64,000 nt of DNA from an uncultured Bacteroidales bacterium. GTDB taxonomy: Bacteria > Bacteroidota > Bacteroidia > Bacteroidales > P3. A program made the position numbers and the translations under genes. Positions 8,953 through 17,861 of the stretch are shown piece by piece. A model generated the notes under the pieces. It was not told the origin of the DNA, ran no database searches, and worked only from the letters and a program-made list of their open reading frames with translations. The stretch spans positions 84,738 to 148,737 of the forward strand of contig OMWJ01000005.1 in NCBI GenBank assembly GCA_900314725.1, written 5' to 3'. Within the stretch, counting starts at the first letter, position 1. Each line of letters begins with the position of its first letter.

Positions 8953-9690
8953 CTAAAATTTGCTGTTTTGCAGAACACCACTGTTGATTAGATTGAAAAC
9001 ATCTTTGTTGTGTAGTGATTTCTTGATGTATTCAATGTGTCTCATATTGTGTAAATCAGAACCTAATATATCTATGTAGTCTTTTTCTACTAAGTATTTA
9101 GCAAACTTCAGCACATGTTTGCCATAAAAGCCAGCCAAGGAAGTAATGTTCATTTGGAAAAGTATATTTCTATCCTTCAATTCATCTATTACTTTTTTGT
9201 TGAAAGGAAGAAACTCTACGTATCTTTCTGGGTGAGCAAGAATAAGCTTATATCCAGCTATCTGTAAATCAAAAATCATATCTTTCCAATGAGCAGGAAG
9301 AGAGTGAAAAGGAAATTCTATTAACAACCAACCATCATTAAAGCTTTTTAATTTGTCTATTTTTATTAGATGTCTGAAATACTCGTCCATTGTGTGTTCA
9401 GCACCAACCTCAAACTCCATATTCAGTCCTTTTTCATCAGCGGCTATTTCTAATAACTCTAAGCGTTTGTCAAAAGTATCAGTGTCATTTTCAAAAGAGC
9501 CAAAGCGAACGTGTGGTGTTATTATCATTTTACGATAGCCTAAATTGTACATTTCTTCTACCAATTGAAGAGAGTCTTCCATAGAACTTGCTCCATCATC
9601 TATTCCAGGAATAACATGAGAATGTATATCTGTGTGGAGCCATTCAATATCAGCTTCTCTCTTTGTTGTATTTCCAAATAACCAACCCAT
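8953..9690 (-). CDS. PHP-type tyrosine-protein phosphatase, CpsB/YwqE family
   Basis: The 245-residue protein opens its domain with HTDIHSHVIPGIDDGASS, the metal-binding PHP block. Further metal ligands appear in ITPHVRFG, AEHTMDEYF, LAHPERY and LGSDLHNMRH. This family dephosphorylates bacterial tyrosine kinases that control exopolysaccharide export. No capsule genes are nearby, so the partner kinase must be elsewhere. It sits 20 nt after rpe in the same minus-strand run. Confidence 0.88.
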   Translation of the reverse strand: MGWLFGNTTKREADIEWLHTDIHSHVIPGIDDGASSMEDSLQLVEEMYNLGYRKMIITPHVRFGSFENDTDTFDKRLELLEIAADEKGLNMEFEVGAEHTMDEYFRHLIKIDKLKSFNDGWLLIEFPFHSLPAHWKDMIFDLQIAGYKLILAHPERYVEFLPFNKKVIDELKDRNILFQMNITSLAGFYGKHVLKFAKYLVEKDYIDILGSDLHNMRHIEYIKKSLHNKDVFNLINSGVLQNSKF

Positions 9691-9710
9691 ACTCTATGAT
9701 GATTTACTAT

Positions 9711-10358
9711 TTACTTTTTTAACTCTTCTATTGTATTTGCAGGATTGTCAGAAGAGAAAACAGCACTTCCTGCAACTAAAACATCTGCTCCAGCCTCATA
9801 AAGAAGAGATGAGTTTTTTGTATTAACTCCACCGTCTATCTCAATAAGGGTGCTTAGGTTTTGTTCCTTTATTAACTGTTTTAATTCTTTTATTTTGTTA
9901 TAAGTGTTTTCTATAAACTTTTGTCCGCCAAAACCAGGATTTACACTCATCAAGCAAACAACATCACATAGATAAAGCACGTCTTTTATTAAGGAAACGT
10001 TGGTATGAGGATTAAGAACAACACCAGCTTTAAGTCCTAAATCTTTTATGGCAGACAGAGAACGATGTAAATGCCTGCAAGCTTCATAATGAACAGTAAT
10101 AATATCTGCACCGCATTTACAAAAATCCTCAAAGTATCTGTCTGGATCAACAATCATTAGATGTACATCCAAAGGTTGTGCTGCATATTTTTTGATGTAT
10201 TTTATCACAGGTTGTCCGAAAGAAATGTTAGGAACAAAAACTCCGTCCATAACATCTACATGAACCCAATCGTTTTTGCTGTTGTTCAGCATTTCAACTG
10301 CTGCCTTTAATTCTCCGAAATCTGCTGAAAGTAATGATGCTGCAACTAATTTTGTCAT
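9711..10358 (-). CDS. rpe: Ribulose-phosphate 3-epimerase
   Basis: The 215-residue TIM-barrel protein shows the family motifs in order: ASLLSADFGEL at the N-terminus, WVHVDVMDGVFVPNISFG with metal-binding His and Asp, LDVHLMI, MSVNPGFGGQKF, and IDGGVNTKN near the C-terminus. It interconverts ribulose- and xylulose-5-phosphate in the pentose phosphate pathway. The start lies 13 nt downstream of the helicase stop. Confidence 0.97.
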   Translation of the reverse strand: MTKLVAASLLSADFGELKAAVEMLNNSKNDWVHVDVMDGVFVPNISFGQPVIKYIKKYAAQPLDVHLMIVDPDRYFEDFCKCGADIITVHYEACRHLHRSLSAIKDLGLKAGVVLNPHTNVSLIKDVLYLCDVVCLMSVNPGFGGQKFIENTYNKIKELKQLIKEQNLSTLIEIDGGVNTKNSSLLYEAGADVLVAGSAVFSSDNPANTIEELKK

Positions 10359-10371
10359 ATTGATTTATTTT

Positions 10372-12156
10372 TTATCTTTTTCTATTTCTTTTGTCTTTGT
10401 TATCTCTTTCCCTTCTTGATTTTCCTTCTTTTCTGTTTCTACTGCCTCTGCTATCTCTTCTTTCTCTGTTACCTTTTCTTTCTCTTGTGTCAGATGTTTT
10501 TCTTTCTTTGTGTTCTATATTGTCTGCAAAATCAACAACTATTTCTTTTCCTTTTATTATTCTTCCGTCTAAAGCATCTTTTACTGCATCGACACCATCG
10601 TTTTTTACCTCTACAAAAGAACATCTGTCAGTAATGTCTATTTTTCCTATTTCTATTCTGCGATGAGGAGTATAGTCGTTAATCATTCCTATTATTCTTT
10701 GAGGAACAACTTTATCTTTATAGCCAAGGTTAATGCTTAGCGTGCTGAATAGACTTTTGTCAAAATGTCTTTCTCTCTTTTGTTTGCTTCTTTGGTTATT
10801 CTCTCTGCGGATTTTTTCTTTTTCCAAACTTTCATCAATGTTCAAATCCACAGCGTCTCTGTAATACGACAACAGTGAAGTGAATTCCAAGGAAACAAAG
10901 TGTTTTATCAACTCTTCTCTATCCATCCAAGACAGTTTCTTGCTAATCTCTGGAAGGAATCTGTCTATCTCTTCATAATCTGTTTCTACGTTTTCCACAC
11001 GATTAATCATATTGAAGAGTTGTTTTTTGCAGACTTCTTGACCTGTTGGTATCTTAGCTTTGGATATTTCTTTCTTTAGTACTTTTTCAAGCTTTTTTAT
11101 CTTGTGCTTTTCTTTTAGGTTGATAATAGCAATAGATATTCCTTGATTGTCCGCTCTTCCTGTACGACCAGAACGATGAACATATTGTTCCAATTCATCT
11201 GGAAGTTCATAGTTTATTACGTGAGTAAGATTATTTACATCTAATCCTCTTGCAGCAACATCTGTAGCCACAAGCATTTGAATATTTCTTAGACGGAAAC
11301 GACTCATTACATGATCTCTTTGAGCTTGAGACAAATCACCGTGAAGACTGTCTGCATTGTATCCGTCTTTTATTAGCATATCAGCAACTTCTTGAGTCTC
11401 TACCTTAGTTCTACAGAAAATTATTCCATAAATATTAGGATAATAGTCGGCAATACGCTTCAAGGCAAGGTAACGGTCTTTCTGATGAACTAAGTAATAG
11501 AAGTGTTGAACATTATCTGAACCTTGATTTCTTTCTCCTATCTGAATACGAACAGGATTGGAGATGTATTCTTTTGCTATTTGTTCAACCTCTTTCGGCA
11601 TTGTTGCTGAAAAAAGATAGGTATTCTTGTTTTCAGAGGTGGCACTTAATATATTATCCAAGTCATCTTTGAATCCCATATTAAGCATTTCATCTGCCTC
11701 ATCTAAAACCATATAATTTATGGACGAAATATCTATTTTCTTTCTTAACAATAGGTCATTCAATCTTCCAGGAGTTGCAACCACAATCTGAGGTTTCTTC
11801 TTCAGGTCTTTTATTTGGAGTTCTATAGATGCTCCTCCATAAACAGGGACTATTTTTGCTGACTTTAGGTATTTAGAGTATTTCTTTAAATCATTTGCGA
11901 TTTGAATGCAAAGTTCTCTTGTTGGGCAAATAACAAGAGCTTGAACATCTTTGTTGTCAAAATCTATTCTGTTTATTATAGGAAGTCCGAAGGCTGCAGT
12001 CTTGCCTGTTCCTGTTTGAGCCAAAGCAATAAGATTAATATCGTTGTAAAGTATGGTAGGAATAGCTTGTTCCTGCACAGGCATAGGAGTTTTAAATCCT
12101 AAATCTTCTATGGCTTTGTTTATTTCTTCTTTAAATCCAAATTCTTTAAAATCCAT
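10372..12156 (-). CDS. DEAD-box RNA helicase, DeaD/DbpA-like
   Basis: The 594-residue helicase has the Q motif (FKTPMPVQEQAI), Walker A AQTGTGKT, DEAD in YMVLDEADEMLNMGF, SAT (FSATMP) and the helicase C motif HRSGRTGRA. Around residues 475-555 an RRM-like DbpA C-terminal domain appears (RIIGMINDY...VEVKNDGVDAVKDALDG). The tail is Arg/Lys/Glu/Ser-rich and probably binds RNA unspecifically. It likely acts in ribosome assembly or RNA decay at low temperature. It lies between pdxJ (19 nt) and rpe (13 nt). Confidence 0.95.
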   Translation of the reverse strand: MDFKEFGFKEEINKAIEDLGFKTPMPVQEQAIPTILYNDINLIALAQTGTGKTAAFGLPIINRIDFDNKDVQALVICPTRELCIQIANDLKKYSKYLKSAKIVPVYGGASIELQIKDLKKKPQIVVATPGRLNDLLLRKKIDISSINYMVLDEADEMLNMGFKDDLDNILSATSENKNTYLFSATMPKEVEQIAKEYISNPVRIQIGERNQGSDNVQHFYYLVHQKDRYLALKRIADYYPNIYGIIFCRTKVETQEVADMLIKDGYNADSLHGDLSQAQRDHVMSRFRLRNIQMLVATDVAARGLDVNNLTHVINYELPDELEQYVHRSGRTGRADNQGISIAIINLKEKHKIKKLEKVLKKEISKAKIPTGQEVCKKQLFNMINRVENVETDYEEIDRFLPEISKKLSWMDREELIKHFVSLEFTSLLSYYRDAVDLNIDESLEKEKIRRENNQRSKQKRERHFDKSLFSTLSINLGYKDKVVPQRIIGMINDYTPHRRIEIGKIDITDRCSFVEVKNDGVDAVKDALDGRIIKGKEIVVDFADNIEHKERKTSDTRERKGNRERRDSRGSRNRKEGKSRRERDNKDKRNRKR

Positions 12157-12175
12157 TTCTTTTGCGATACTTATC

Positions 12176-12886
12176 TTATTTAACCTTGTCTTTATATTGT
12201 TTTATGGTGTTCTCCAAACCTAAGTAAAGAGCATCACAAATAAGAGCATGACCTATTGAGACTTCAAGTAAGTTAGGTATGTTTTGACAGAAGTATTGCA
12301 AGTTTTCTAAAGACAAATCATGACCAGCATTTAAGCCTAAACCACATTCTTCTGCTATTTTTGCAGCATAAACAAATGGTTTTATTGCTTCTTCTTTGTT
12401 TTTTGCAAAATCTTCTGCGTAGGATTGAGTATAAAGCTCCACTCTATCAGCACCACATTCTTTAGCTCCTCGTATCATATCTTCATTAGCATCAACAAAC
12501 AAAGATACTCTGCAAATAGGTTTCAGTTCTTTTATTATCTTTTGTAGAAATTCCTTGTTTTTTATTGTATCCCAACCGTGATTTGATGTCAATTGGTCAG
12601 GAGCGTCAGGCACAAGAGTTGCTTGAGCAGGCTTGATGTCCTTGATTATTTGTATGTATCGTTCGTCTGGATAACCTTCTATGTTGAATTCAGTTGTTAC
12701 AATTTGTTTTAAATCATAAACATCTTTTTTTGTTATATGTCTTTCATCAGGACGAGGATGTACCGTTATTCCTTCTGCACCATATTTTTCGCAGTCTTTT
12801 GCTACTTGAATAAGGTCTGGATTATTGCCTCCTCTTGCATTTCTAAGAGTTGCTATCTTGTTTATATTAACACTAAGTCTTGTCAT
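12176..12886 (-). CDS. pdxJ: Pyridoxine 5'-phosphate synthase
   Basis: The 236-residue TIM-barrel enzyme has [21 protein letters not shown] at the N-terminus, the [16 protein letters not shown] phosphate/active-site block and the C-terminal [13 protein letters not shown] and [13 protein letters not shown] motifs. PdxJ condenses aminoacetone phosphate with deoxyxylulose phosphate in the DXP-dependent vitamin B6 route. PLP would serve KamA and Alr also encoded here. It is the first gene of the minus-strand run and has its own -7 box upstream. Confidence 0.97.
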   Translation of the reverse strand: MTRLSVNINKIATLRNARGGNNPDLIQVAKDCEKYGAEGITVHPRPDERHITKKDVYDLKQIVTTEFNIEGYPDERYIQIIKDIKPAQATLVPDAPDQLTSNHGWDTIKNKEFLQKIIKELKPICRVSLFVDANEDMIRGAKECGADRVELYTQSYAEDFAKNKEEAIKPFVYAAKIAEECGLGLNAGHDLSLENLQYFCQNIPNLLEVSIGHALICDALYLGLENTIKQYKDKVK

Positions 12887-12917
12887 TTCTATAGTAAAAT
12901 GTGTATTAAATCAAACT

Positions 12918-12925
12918 GCAAATTT
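12918..12925 (-). promoter_or_regulatory. -7 box TAAATTTG for pdxJ
   Basis: Plus-strand CAAATTTA reads TAAATTTG on the minus strand. It lies about 30 nt upstream of the pdxJ ATG. Confidence 0.65.
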
Positions 12926-13011
12926 ACATAAAAAATTAGAAATGAGAAATTAGTATTCAGAAAAAGAAAACAGCACTTGTTTTGCTTGAATACAGCAGCT
13001 TTTGTTTTGAT

Positions 13012-13119
13012 AAAAAAACATCAAGAGTTGATGAAAAAAGACTTGGTTTTAAAAATTTAAATCTTGATGTTTAGAGTGTAAAGACTTGGTTTTAATTTTT
13101 TAAAATCAAGTCTTTTTTT
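13012..13119. repeat. Modular A/T-tract word repeat, cluster B
   Basis: The 317-bp spacer between pdxJ and the next co-directional gene holds words ACATCAAGAG, AAAAAAGACTTGG, AATCTTGATGTTTAGAGTGT and AAAGACTTGG. They end in a long hairpin. Its arms 13081-13095 and 13100-13114 pair over 15 bp with one G-U pair, around a TTTT loop. Seven T follow on the plus strand, although both flanking genes are on minus. The TTTTAAAAATTTAAA linker is shared with cluster A. Confidence 0.8.
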
Positions 13120-13141
13120 ACCTAATCTCTATTTAACAAAT

Positions 13142-13179
13142 AAAGAAGGTGTTAAGTAAGAATATTTAACACCTTCTTT
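13142..13179 (-). terminator. Hairpin terminator after the PepSY-like gene
   Basis: The 14-bp arms 13142-13155 and 13166-13179 are exact inverse complements, 25 nt past the stop codon of the minus-strand gene. The T-run that follows on minus is short, so termination strength is uncertain. Confidence 0.6.
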
Positions 13180-13203
13180 CCTTAAATATAAAGGATTCAA
13201 ACC

Positions 13204-13653
13204 CTAATCAACAACTTTATTAAAATTACCTTTTAAATCAAATTGAAGGTTTAGTTTTTCTCCTGCTTTTTCTATTGGAATCAGGTAAGATTTCTGATTT
13301 TTTATATCTGTAATGTAGGCTTGATGTATTTTATATTCAGGATATTCAGCCTTAACATAGTCAGATATTGCACTTGGAAGATATTCCATAGGTACGACAT
13401 ACATCATTTCAGTTGAGGTACGAGTGAATTTCATTATACAATCGTTATCTTCTGTTTTGAAGTTAGCGAAATATAGGGTGGAATCCGCCATTTCCCATTT
13501 CACATTCTTTACATCAGCATAACGTTTGTGAAAATCCTTAACATATCTTTCAGGTACATCTCTTTCATCTACAGATTTATAAGTAGATTTCTTTGTTCCT
13601 GCACAGCCATAGATAACTAAGCCAGCCAATAATAATAACGTATATTTTTTCAT
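13204..13653 (-). CDS. PepSY-like lipoprotein
   Basis: The 149-residue protein starts with a lipoprotein signal peptide whose lipobox is VIYGC (Cys at residue 17). The rest has two similar halves with the pattern 'FHKRYADVKNVKWEMADSTLYFANF' and 'VKAEYPEYKIHQAY...'. That is typical of the Bacteroidota PepSY-like (beta-lactamase-inhibitor-like) periplasmic fold, whose function is mostly unknown. It is a single gene with its own -7 box and a hairpin at the end. Confidence 0.65.
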   Translation of the reverse strand: MKKYTLLLLAGLVIYGCAGTKKSTYKSVDERDVPERYVKDFHKRYADVKNVKWEMADSTLYFANFKTEDNDCIMKFTRTSTEMMYVVPMEYLPSAISDYVKAEYPEYKIHQAYITDIKNQKSYLIPIEKAGEKLNLQFDLKGNFNKVVD

Positions 13654-13684
13654 TGCTTATTTTAGATTTTGTTATTTTAGATTG

Positions 13685-13692
13685 CAAATTTA
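13685..13692 (-). promoter_or_regulatory. -7 box TAAATTTG for the PepSY-like gene
   Basis: Plus-strand CAAATTTA, about 30 nt upstream of the lipoprotein start, reads as the Bacteroidota -7 consensus on minus. Confidence 0.65.
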
Positions 13693-13807
13693 CATCTTTT
13701 TATAAAAATAACATACTTTAAATGAATATTTTTTCAAATCAAGGTCTTTCAAATAGAGATTGGGCAATATGTTGTATAAAAATAGAAAATACGATAGAGA
13801 AAAGACC

Positions 13808-14821
13808 TTAGATATTTATGTCTCTTACATTATATATAGGTACGTCTATTTGAGAGCGAAGAGAAGAAAGCAATTTCTCATTATCAATCTTAAATCCGAG
13901 TGGAGAGACAGGATTGACAGTTATTGCAAGCAGTCGGGTAGAGTAGAGATAGAGTATTTTTCCGCCCAAAGACAAGAACCGTCTTGTATTTAGAGGGGAA
14001 GAAAAAATATGGGTAAAGTCTTTTGTTATTAGAGTATAATCTTGAATATTCTTTTTAGAGATTATCAGTTCTAAAAGTTTGTCTGTTATCATACCGGGTA
14101 TGAACAGCGTTTTTGAGACATTGAACAACTTGTCTCTGTACTTGTCAATCATAAGCAGGGACGGAATTTCCAAATCAACAATCTCATTTGTTGTGTTGTG
14201 GATTGCGAATATTCCTTGTGATATGTTGAAAAGTTTTTCTTTTAATTCTTCTTCAATGCAAGGCAATAAAGTCATATCATAGACAAACTTGGTTTGGTTG
14301 CATATCTTCTCTATGTTTGCCGAAAGAACTGCTCCTGTGGAAAGAATCATAGCCTCTGTTATGGAAGGAGAAGCAAAACTTTTTCTTGATAATGCTCCAT
14401 CTATAAGGCATATATCACATTTTTGAGACAATTCGTTTATAAGTTCTTTTAGCCAAGCAGTAGAAGTTGGACCAGAAAGCATAACATTGCCAAAGGAAAG
14501 TGTTCTTGCGGTAACCAATCTGCCGAGAGTGGAAGCGTAGTGTGAGATGTTTTCTATCTGAGACACTATTTGTCGTTGCTCATACAATTTTTCAGAGGTA
14601 ACAAATAAGGTATTGGGATAAACAAACACCATTGGTTTGGAAGTAGAGGTAACTTGGTCAATAGTTTCTCCGTCTATTCCAATAGAAGTTACTGCTATGG
14701 ATTTATTAAAGGAACGCAGACGAGACAGAACATAATTAAGTGTTTCTGTCTTGCCTGCATTTTTATCCATACCTACAAAAGAAATACTCTTGTAGTTTAA
14801 TATGTCTTTAACAAAAGGCAC
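13808..14821 (-). CDS. kamB: KamB, predicted lysine 5,6-aminomutase reactivase subunit
   Basis: The 337-residue protein starts at a GTG immediately after the kamA stop (no gap). Near the N-terminus it has a P-loop, FVGMDKNAGKTETLNYVL, followed by VTSIGIDGETID and later LIDGALSRKSFA. I recognise this pattern from KamB, found in lysine-fermentation clusters with the MutS-like KamC. The two are thought to reactivate the B12-dependent lysine 5,6-aminomutase KamDE. Neither kamD nor kamE is in this window, and kamC is 9 kb away. Identification is from motif memory, not a search. Confidence 0.75.
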   Translation of the reverse strand: MPFVKDILNYKSISFVGMDKNAGKTETLNYVLSRLRSFNKSIAVTSIGIDGETIDQVTSTSKPMVFVYPNTLFVTSEKLYEQRQIVSQIENISHYASTLGRLVTARTLSFGNVMLSGPTSTAWLKELINELSQKCDICLIDGALSRKSFASPSITEAMILSTGAVLSANIEKICNQTKFVYDMTLLPCIEEELKEKLFNISQGIFAIHNTTNEIVDLEIPSLLMIDKYRDKLFNVSKTLFIPGMITDKLLELIISKKNIQDYTLITKDFTHIFSSPLNTRRFLSLGGKILYLYSTRLLAITVNPVSPLGFKIDNEKLLSSLRSQIDVPIYNVRDINI

Positions 14822-16075
14822 TTAGCGGTTTTTGTTTCTTTCGTGTCTTTCAAGGTCTTTTGGTTCCATAGCCATTCTGTCGCCATGTAATAAACCAGCA
14901 ACACCTTCTCTCTCTATATCTTCACCTTTTAGGAAATCAACATCACATTCTCCTGGAGTATAATCCATAGGTTCTGAATAAGTAGTTATAACTCCTTCAT
15001 AGTTTCTAAGAACCACTTTGCCTGGAGCTTGAGAAATGATGTATTGAGGCATAACAGGAGTCTTGCCACCACCACCTGGAGCATCGACAACAAAAGTAGG
15101 AACAGCATAACCAGAGGTATGACCACGAAGATTTTCCATTATTTCTATACCCTTGCTGACTGTGGTACGGAAATGTTCCAATCCCATAGATAAATCACAT
15201 TGATATATGTAATAAGGTCTTACTCTCATTTGAACCAAACGCTGAACAAGTTTCTTCATAACTCGTGCATCGTCATTAACTCCTCTTAATAATACGCTTT
15301 GATTTCCTAAAGGAACACCAGCATTTGCTAACTTAGCACAAGCTTCTGCAGCTTCAGGAGTACATTCATTAGGGTGATTGAAATGAGTATTTAACCAAAT
15401 AGGGTGATATTGCTTTATCATATTGACAAGTTTGTCTGTTATTCTCATAGGGCAAACAACAGGAGTACGAGAACCCATTCTTATGATTTCAACGTGAGGT
15501 ATTGCTCTAAGACGTTTAATGATACTTTCAAGCATTTCATCACTAACCATAAGACAATCTCCACCTGACAAAAGAACATCTCTTACTTGAGGAGTACGAG
15601 CAATATAATCAATACCTTGTTGAATAAGATCTGTGCCAACGTTAGCATCTTTCTGACCAGCAAAACGTCTTCTTGTGCAATGTCTGCAATACATAGAACA
15701 CATGTCTGTTATAAGGAAAAGAACTCTGTCTGGATAACGGTGAGTAATACCAGGTACAGGAGAATCTTCATCTTCGTGTAGAGGGTCAAGAAGGTCTGCT
15801 GCTGCTTGATGAGTTTCTTTTATAGTAGGAATAGCTTGTCTTCTTACAGGATCATTCGGATTGTTTGGATCTATAAGAGAAAGATAATAAGGAGTGATTG
15901 CCATACGTAAAGTTTTAAGTGCAACTCTAACACCTTCTTCTTCCTCTTCTGTAAGAGAAATATACTGTTTTAATTGGTCAAGTGTTTCAATACGGTTCTT
16001 AACCTGCCAATGCCAATCGTTCCATTGTTCATCTGTAACTTGTGGAAACAATTCTTTTCTTCTATTTACTTGCAT
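14822..16075 (-). CDS. kamA: L-lysine 2,3-aminomutase
   Basis: The 417-residue radical-SAM, PLP-dependent enzyme converts L-lysine to L-beta-lysine, the first step of lysine fermentation. The cluster-binding CSMYCRHCTRRRFAG (C-x3-C-x2-C) sits near residue 125. DVLLSGGDCLM binds SAM, and PTFVVDAPGGGGKTPVMPQY near residue 330 carries the PLP lysine. Length and the long C-terminal tail fit true KamA rather than EpmB. It is directly followed by kamB and has a -7 box 47 nt upstream. Confidence 0.95.
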   Translation of the reverse strand: MQVNRRKELFPQVTDEQWNDWHWQVKNRIETLDQLKQYISLTEEEEEGVRVALKTLRMAITPYYLSLIDPNNPNDPVRRQAIPTIKETHQAAADLLDPLHEDEDSPVPGITHRYPDRVLFLITDMCSMYCRHCTRRRFAGQKDANVGTDLIQQGIDYIARTPQVRDVLLSGGDCLMVSDEMLESIIKRLRAIPHVEIIRMGSRTPVVCPMRITDKLVNMIKQYHPIWLNTHFNHPNECTPEAAEACAKLANAGVPLGNQSVLLRGVNDDARVMKKLVQRLVQMRVRPYYIYQCDLSMGLEHFRTTVSKGIEIMENLRGHTSGYAVPTFVVDAPGGGGKTPVMPQYIISQAPGKVVLRNYEGVITTYSEPMDYTPGECDVDFLKGEDIEREGVAGLLHGDRMAMEPKDLERHERNKNR

Positions 16076-16121
16076 AATGTCATATATTTTTTTGTTTATT
16101 ATTCTTTTGTTTTTAATTTTG

Positions 16122-16129
16122 CAAATTTA
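16122..16129 (-). promoter_or_regulatory. -7 box TAAATTTG for kamA-kamB
   Basis: Plus-strand CAAATTTA lies 46 nt upstream of the kamA start codon and matches TAnnTTTG on minus. Confidence 0.65.
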
Positions 16130-16183
16130 CTAAAAAAAATAAAGGAGGAGCAAAATAGACTAAGAAAATTTAATTTATGTGTT

Positions 16184-17221
16184 TTAAGGTAAAGGAGTAA
16201 AGCCCTCTCCAAGAGTTTCCGTGTTGCTTATGATAGTTATAAAGCATTTAGGGTCTAATTTTTTTGCAGAGTACTTTATTTTGTTGTATTCTTTTCTATT
16301 TACGGTAGTGTAAATAATGTTTTTTTCAGTTTCAAGATACATACCTCTACCTTTAAGAACAGTGCCGCTTCGTTCCAAATCTTTTAGTATTAAGCTTTTC
16401 ATTCCTTCTATGTTGTCGGTAATTATGAGCATGGTCTTATTTACTTTGTTGTCTATAACCAAATCAATAACTTTGCTTTCTACAAATATAAGAATAACAG
16501 AGAATATAGGCAGACGGATATCTCCAGCAACAGCAAAAGAAGTTACCGCAACAGCAGAATCTACTATCATTACCATTGTTCCTAACGGGATATGAGTAGA
16601 GCGGTGAAGAATCATGCTAATTACGTCCATGCCTCCTGAAGTTGCACCAGCAGAAAATATCATAGCAATAGCAACACCATAACCTAAACCTCCAACAATA
16701 GAGTTAAGTAAATAATCTGGTTTAAAATATTGAAGAATTACATCATTTCCCATTCCTCTTACAGGAAGATAAACTTCTTGCAGTTGAGCAGAGAGAGCAG
16801 TGAAAGTATCTACGCTTATGAATTCTCCAGAATGAATTAAAGGAATGTAACCGTATTGAGGAATATAAAATACATTTTCTGTTAGAAATGTAAATAGCCA
16901 AGTGAATATAACAGATACAAGTGTTTTTATTCCAAGATTTCCTCCGAGAACTACTAAACCTAAAATAAATAGTGGTAAATCCATGAATATAACTATATCC
17001 ATAGGCCATCCCCAAAGATTATTAAAAACAGACATTAGACCATAAACACCACCAGGAGCCATACCATATGGAACAACCATTAGAAAATCTACTAAGGCAA
17101 AGATGAAACAGCCAAAGATTACTTTACCGTATGCAATATACCATTCTTTTGAAAAAGGTTTTTCTGCGTCTTGAAGAAATTGATTAATCCAATTGTTTAG
17201 TTTTTCGTTCTTGATAGTCAT
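16184..17221 (-). CDS. YitT family membrane protein (first of two)
   Basis: The 345-residue protein has an N-terminal extension, about five membrane helices (for example VIFGCFIFALVDFLMVVPYG and SIVGGLGYGVAIAMIFSAG) and the family block ATSGGMDVISMIL. The C-terminal soluble domain is DUF2179-like (ITDNIEGMKSLILKDLERSGTVLKGRGMY). YitT proteins are of unknown function and proposed transporters. It lies upstream of kamA on the same strand, so a role in amino-acid handling is possible but only inferred. A paralogue is at 45.7 kb. Confidence 0.85.
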   Translation of the reverse strand: MTIKNEKLNNWINQFLQDAEKPFSKEWYIAYGKVIFGCFIFALVDFLMVVPYGMAPGGVYGLMSVFNNLWGWPMDIVIFMDLPLFILGLVVLGGNLGIKTLVSVIFTWLFTFLTENVFYIPQYGYIPLIHSGEFISVDTFTALSAQLQEVYLPVRGMGNDVILQYFKPDYLLNSIVGGLGYGVAIAMIFSAGATSGGMDVISMILHRSTHIPLGTMVMIVDSAVAVTSFAVAGDIRLPIFSVILIFVESKVIDLVIDNKVNKTMLIITDNIEGMKSLILKDLERSGTVLKGRGMYLETEKNIIYTTVNRKEYNKIKYSAKKLDPKCFITIISNTETLGEGFTPLP

Positions 17222-17243
17222 ATATTATGTATAATATTTTTTG

Positions 17244-17251
17244 CAAAATTA
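17244..17251 (-). promoter_or_regulatory. -7 box TAATTTTG for the YitT gene
   Basis: Plus-strand CAAAATTA lies 22 nt upstream of the YitT start codon. It is divergent with the gldH promoter about 45 bp away. Confidence 0.65.
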
Positions 17252-17294
17252 CGTCTTTTTGTTGGAATTGAAGTTTGGTATATAAAATTTGTTG

Positions 17295-17302
17295 TATTTT
17301 TG
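17295..17302 (+). promoter_or_regulatory. -7 box TATTTTTG for gldH
   Basis: It is an exact TAnnTTTG match ending 25 nt before the ATG at 17328. It also overlaps a possible upstream TTG start, which argues against that start. Confidence 0.7.
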
Positions 17303-17327
17303 CAAAGTAAAAACAAATTATTATCCG

Positions 17328-17837
17328 ATGAAGAATTTATTTTATCTTATCTTTACTTTTTGTATAGCAACAGTCTTGTTTTCTTCTTGTGGAAGAGATA
17401 AAGTTTATCAAGAAAGAAAGACTTTTAATGAAAATACTTGGGACAGATTAGGAAAAGGAAAGACAATAGAGTTTAAAAACATAGCAATAGAAGACACTTC
17501 TGTTGTTTATGATGTTTATGTTACTTTGAGACACACTCCTTATATTAATGAAAGAAAGGTAAAATTCTTAATGAAGATAGTTTATCCACAAGGAATAGTA
17601 AGAGAAAGTGTGCATACTATTGAACTAAGAGATAAAGATAACAAAGATTGGGTAGGAGATGCTATGGGAGATATGATAGATGTGGAAAAACGTTGTCGTG
17701 CTTTTGTCTCTTTACCTGAAAAAGGGAACTATACAATAACCATAACAAATCTTGGAACATATAGTAAGACTGTCGGCTTAATGGATATGGGAATAATAGT
17801 GAAGAAATCCAATCTTAAAGAGTACCAAAACGAATAA
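17328..17837 (+). CDS. gldH: GldH-like gliding motility lipoprotein
   Basis: I take the ATG at 17328, not an upstream in-frame TTG that would lie inside the promoter. The 169-residue product begins with a lipoprotein signal peptide with lipobox LFSSC (Cys at residue 20). It continues with the GldH-like pattern VYQERKTFNENTW, a beta sandwich with VYVTLRHTPYINERKVKF, and GDAMGDMIDVEK. GldH is an outer-membrane-associated lipoprotein required for gliding in Flavobacterium and often kept in non-gliding T9SS species. It fits with sprA at the left edge. uvrC follows 24 nt downstream. Confidence 0.65.
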   Translation: MKNLFYLIFTFCIATVLFSSCGRDKVYQERKTFNENTWDRLGKGKTIEFKNIAIEDTSVVYDVYVTLRHTPYINERKVKFLMKIVYPQGIVRESVHTIELRDKDNKDWVGDAMGDMIDVEKRCRAFVSLPEKGNYTITITNLGTYSKTVGLMDMGIIVKKSNLKEYQNE

Positions 17838-17861
17838 TACCTTTTATATATTCCTTTTCTA

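Noticed and set aside
13081..13119. Hairpin plus T7 as the terminator of a plus-strand gene
   Set aside because: No plus-strand gene lies upstream; pdxJ and its neighbour are both on minus. I treat it as part of repeat cluster B.
13760..13993. Plus-strand frame of 77 residues over the end of kamB
   Set aside because: It overlaps kamB on the opposite strand and has no promoter or recognisable motif.
14822..16075. EF-P lysine 2,3-aminomutase EpmB instead of fermentative KamA
   Set aside because: An efp gene exists at 39.4 kb, but the protein is longer than EpmB (417 versus about 340 residues). It is also followed directly by kamB, and no epmA is seen.
17289..17327. TTG start extending GldH by 13 residues
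   Set aside because: It would overlap the -7 box and put a polar stretch before the lipoprotein signal peptide.
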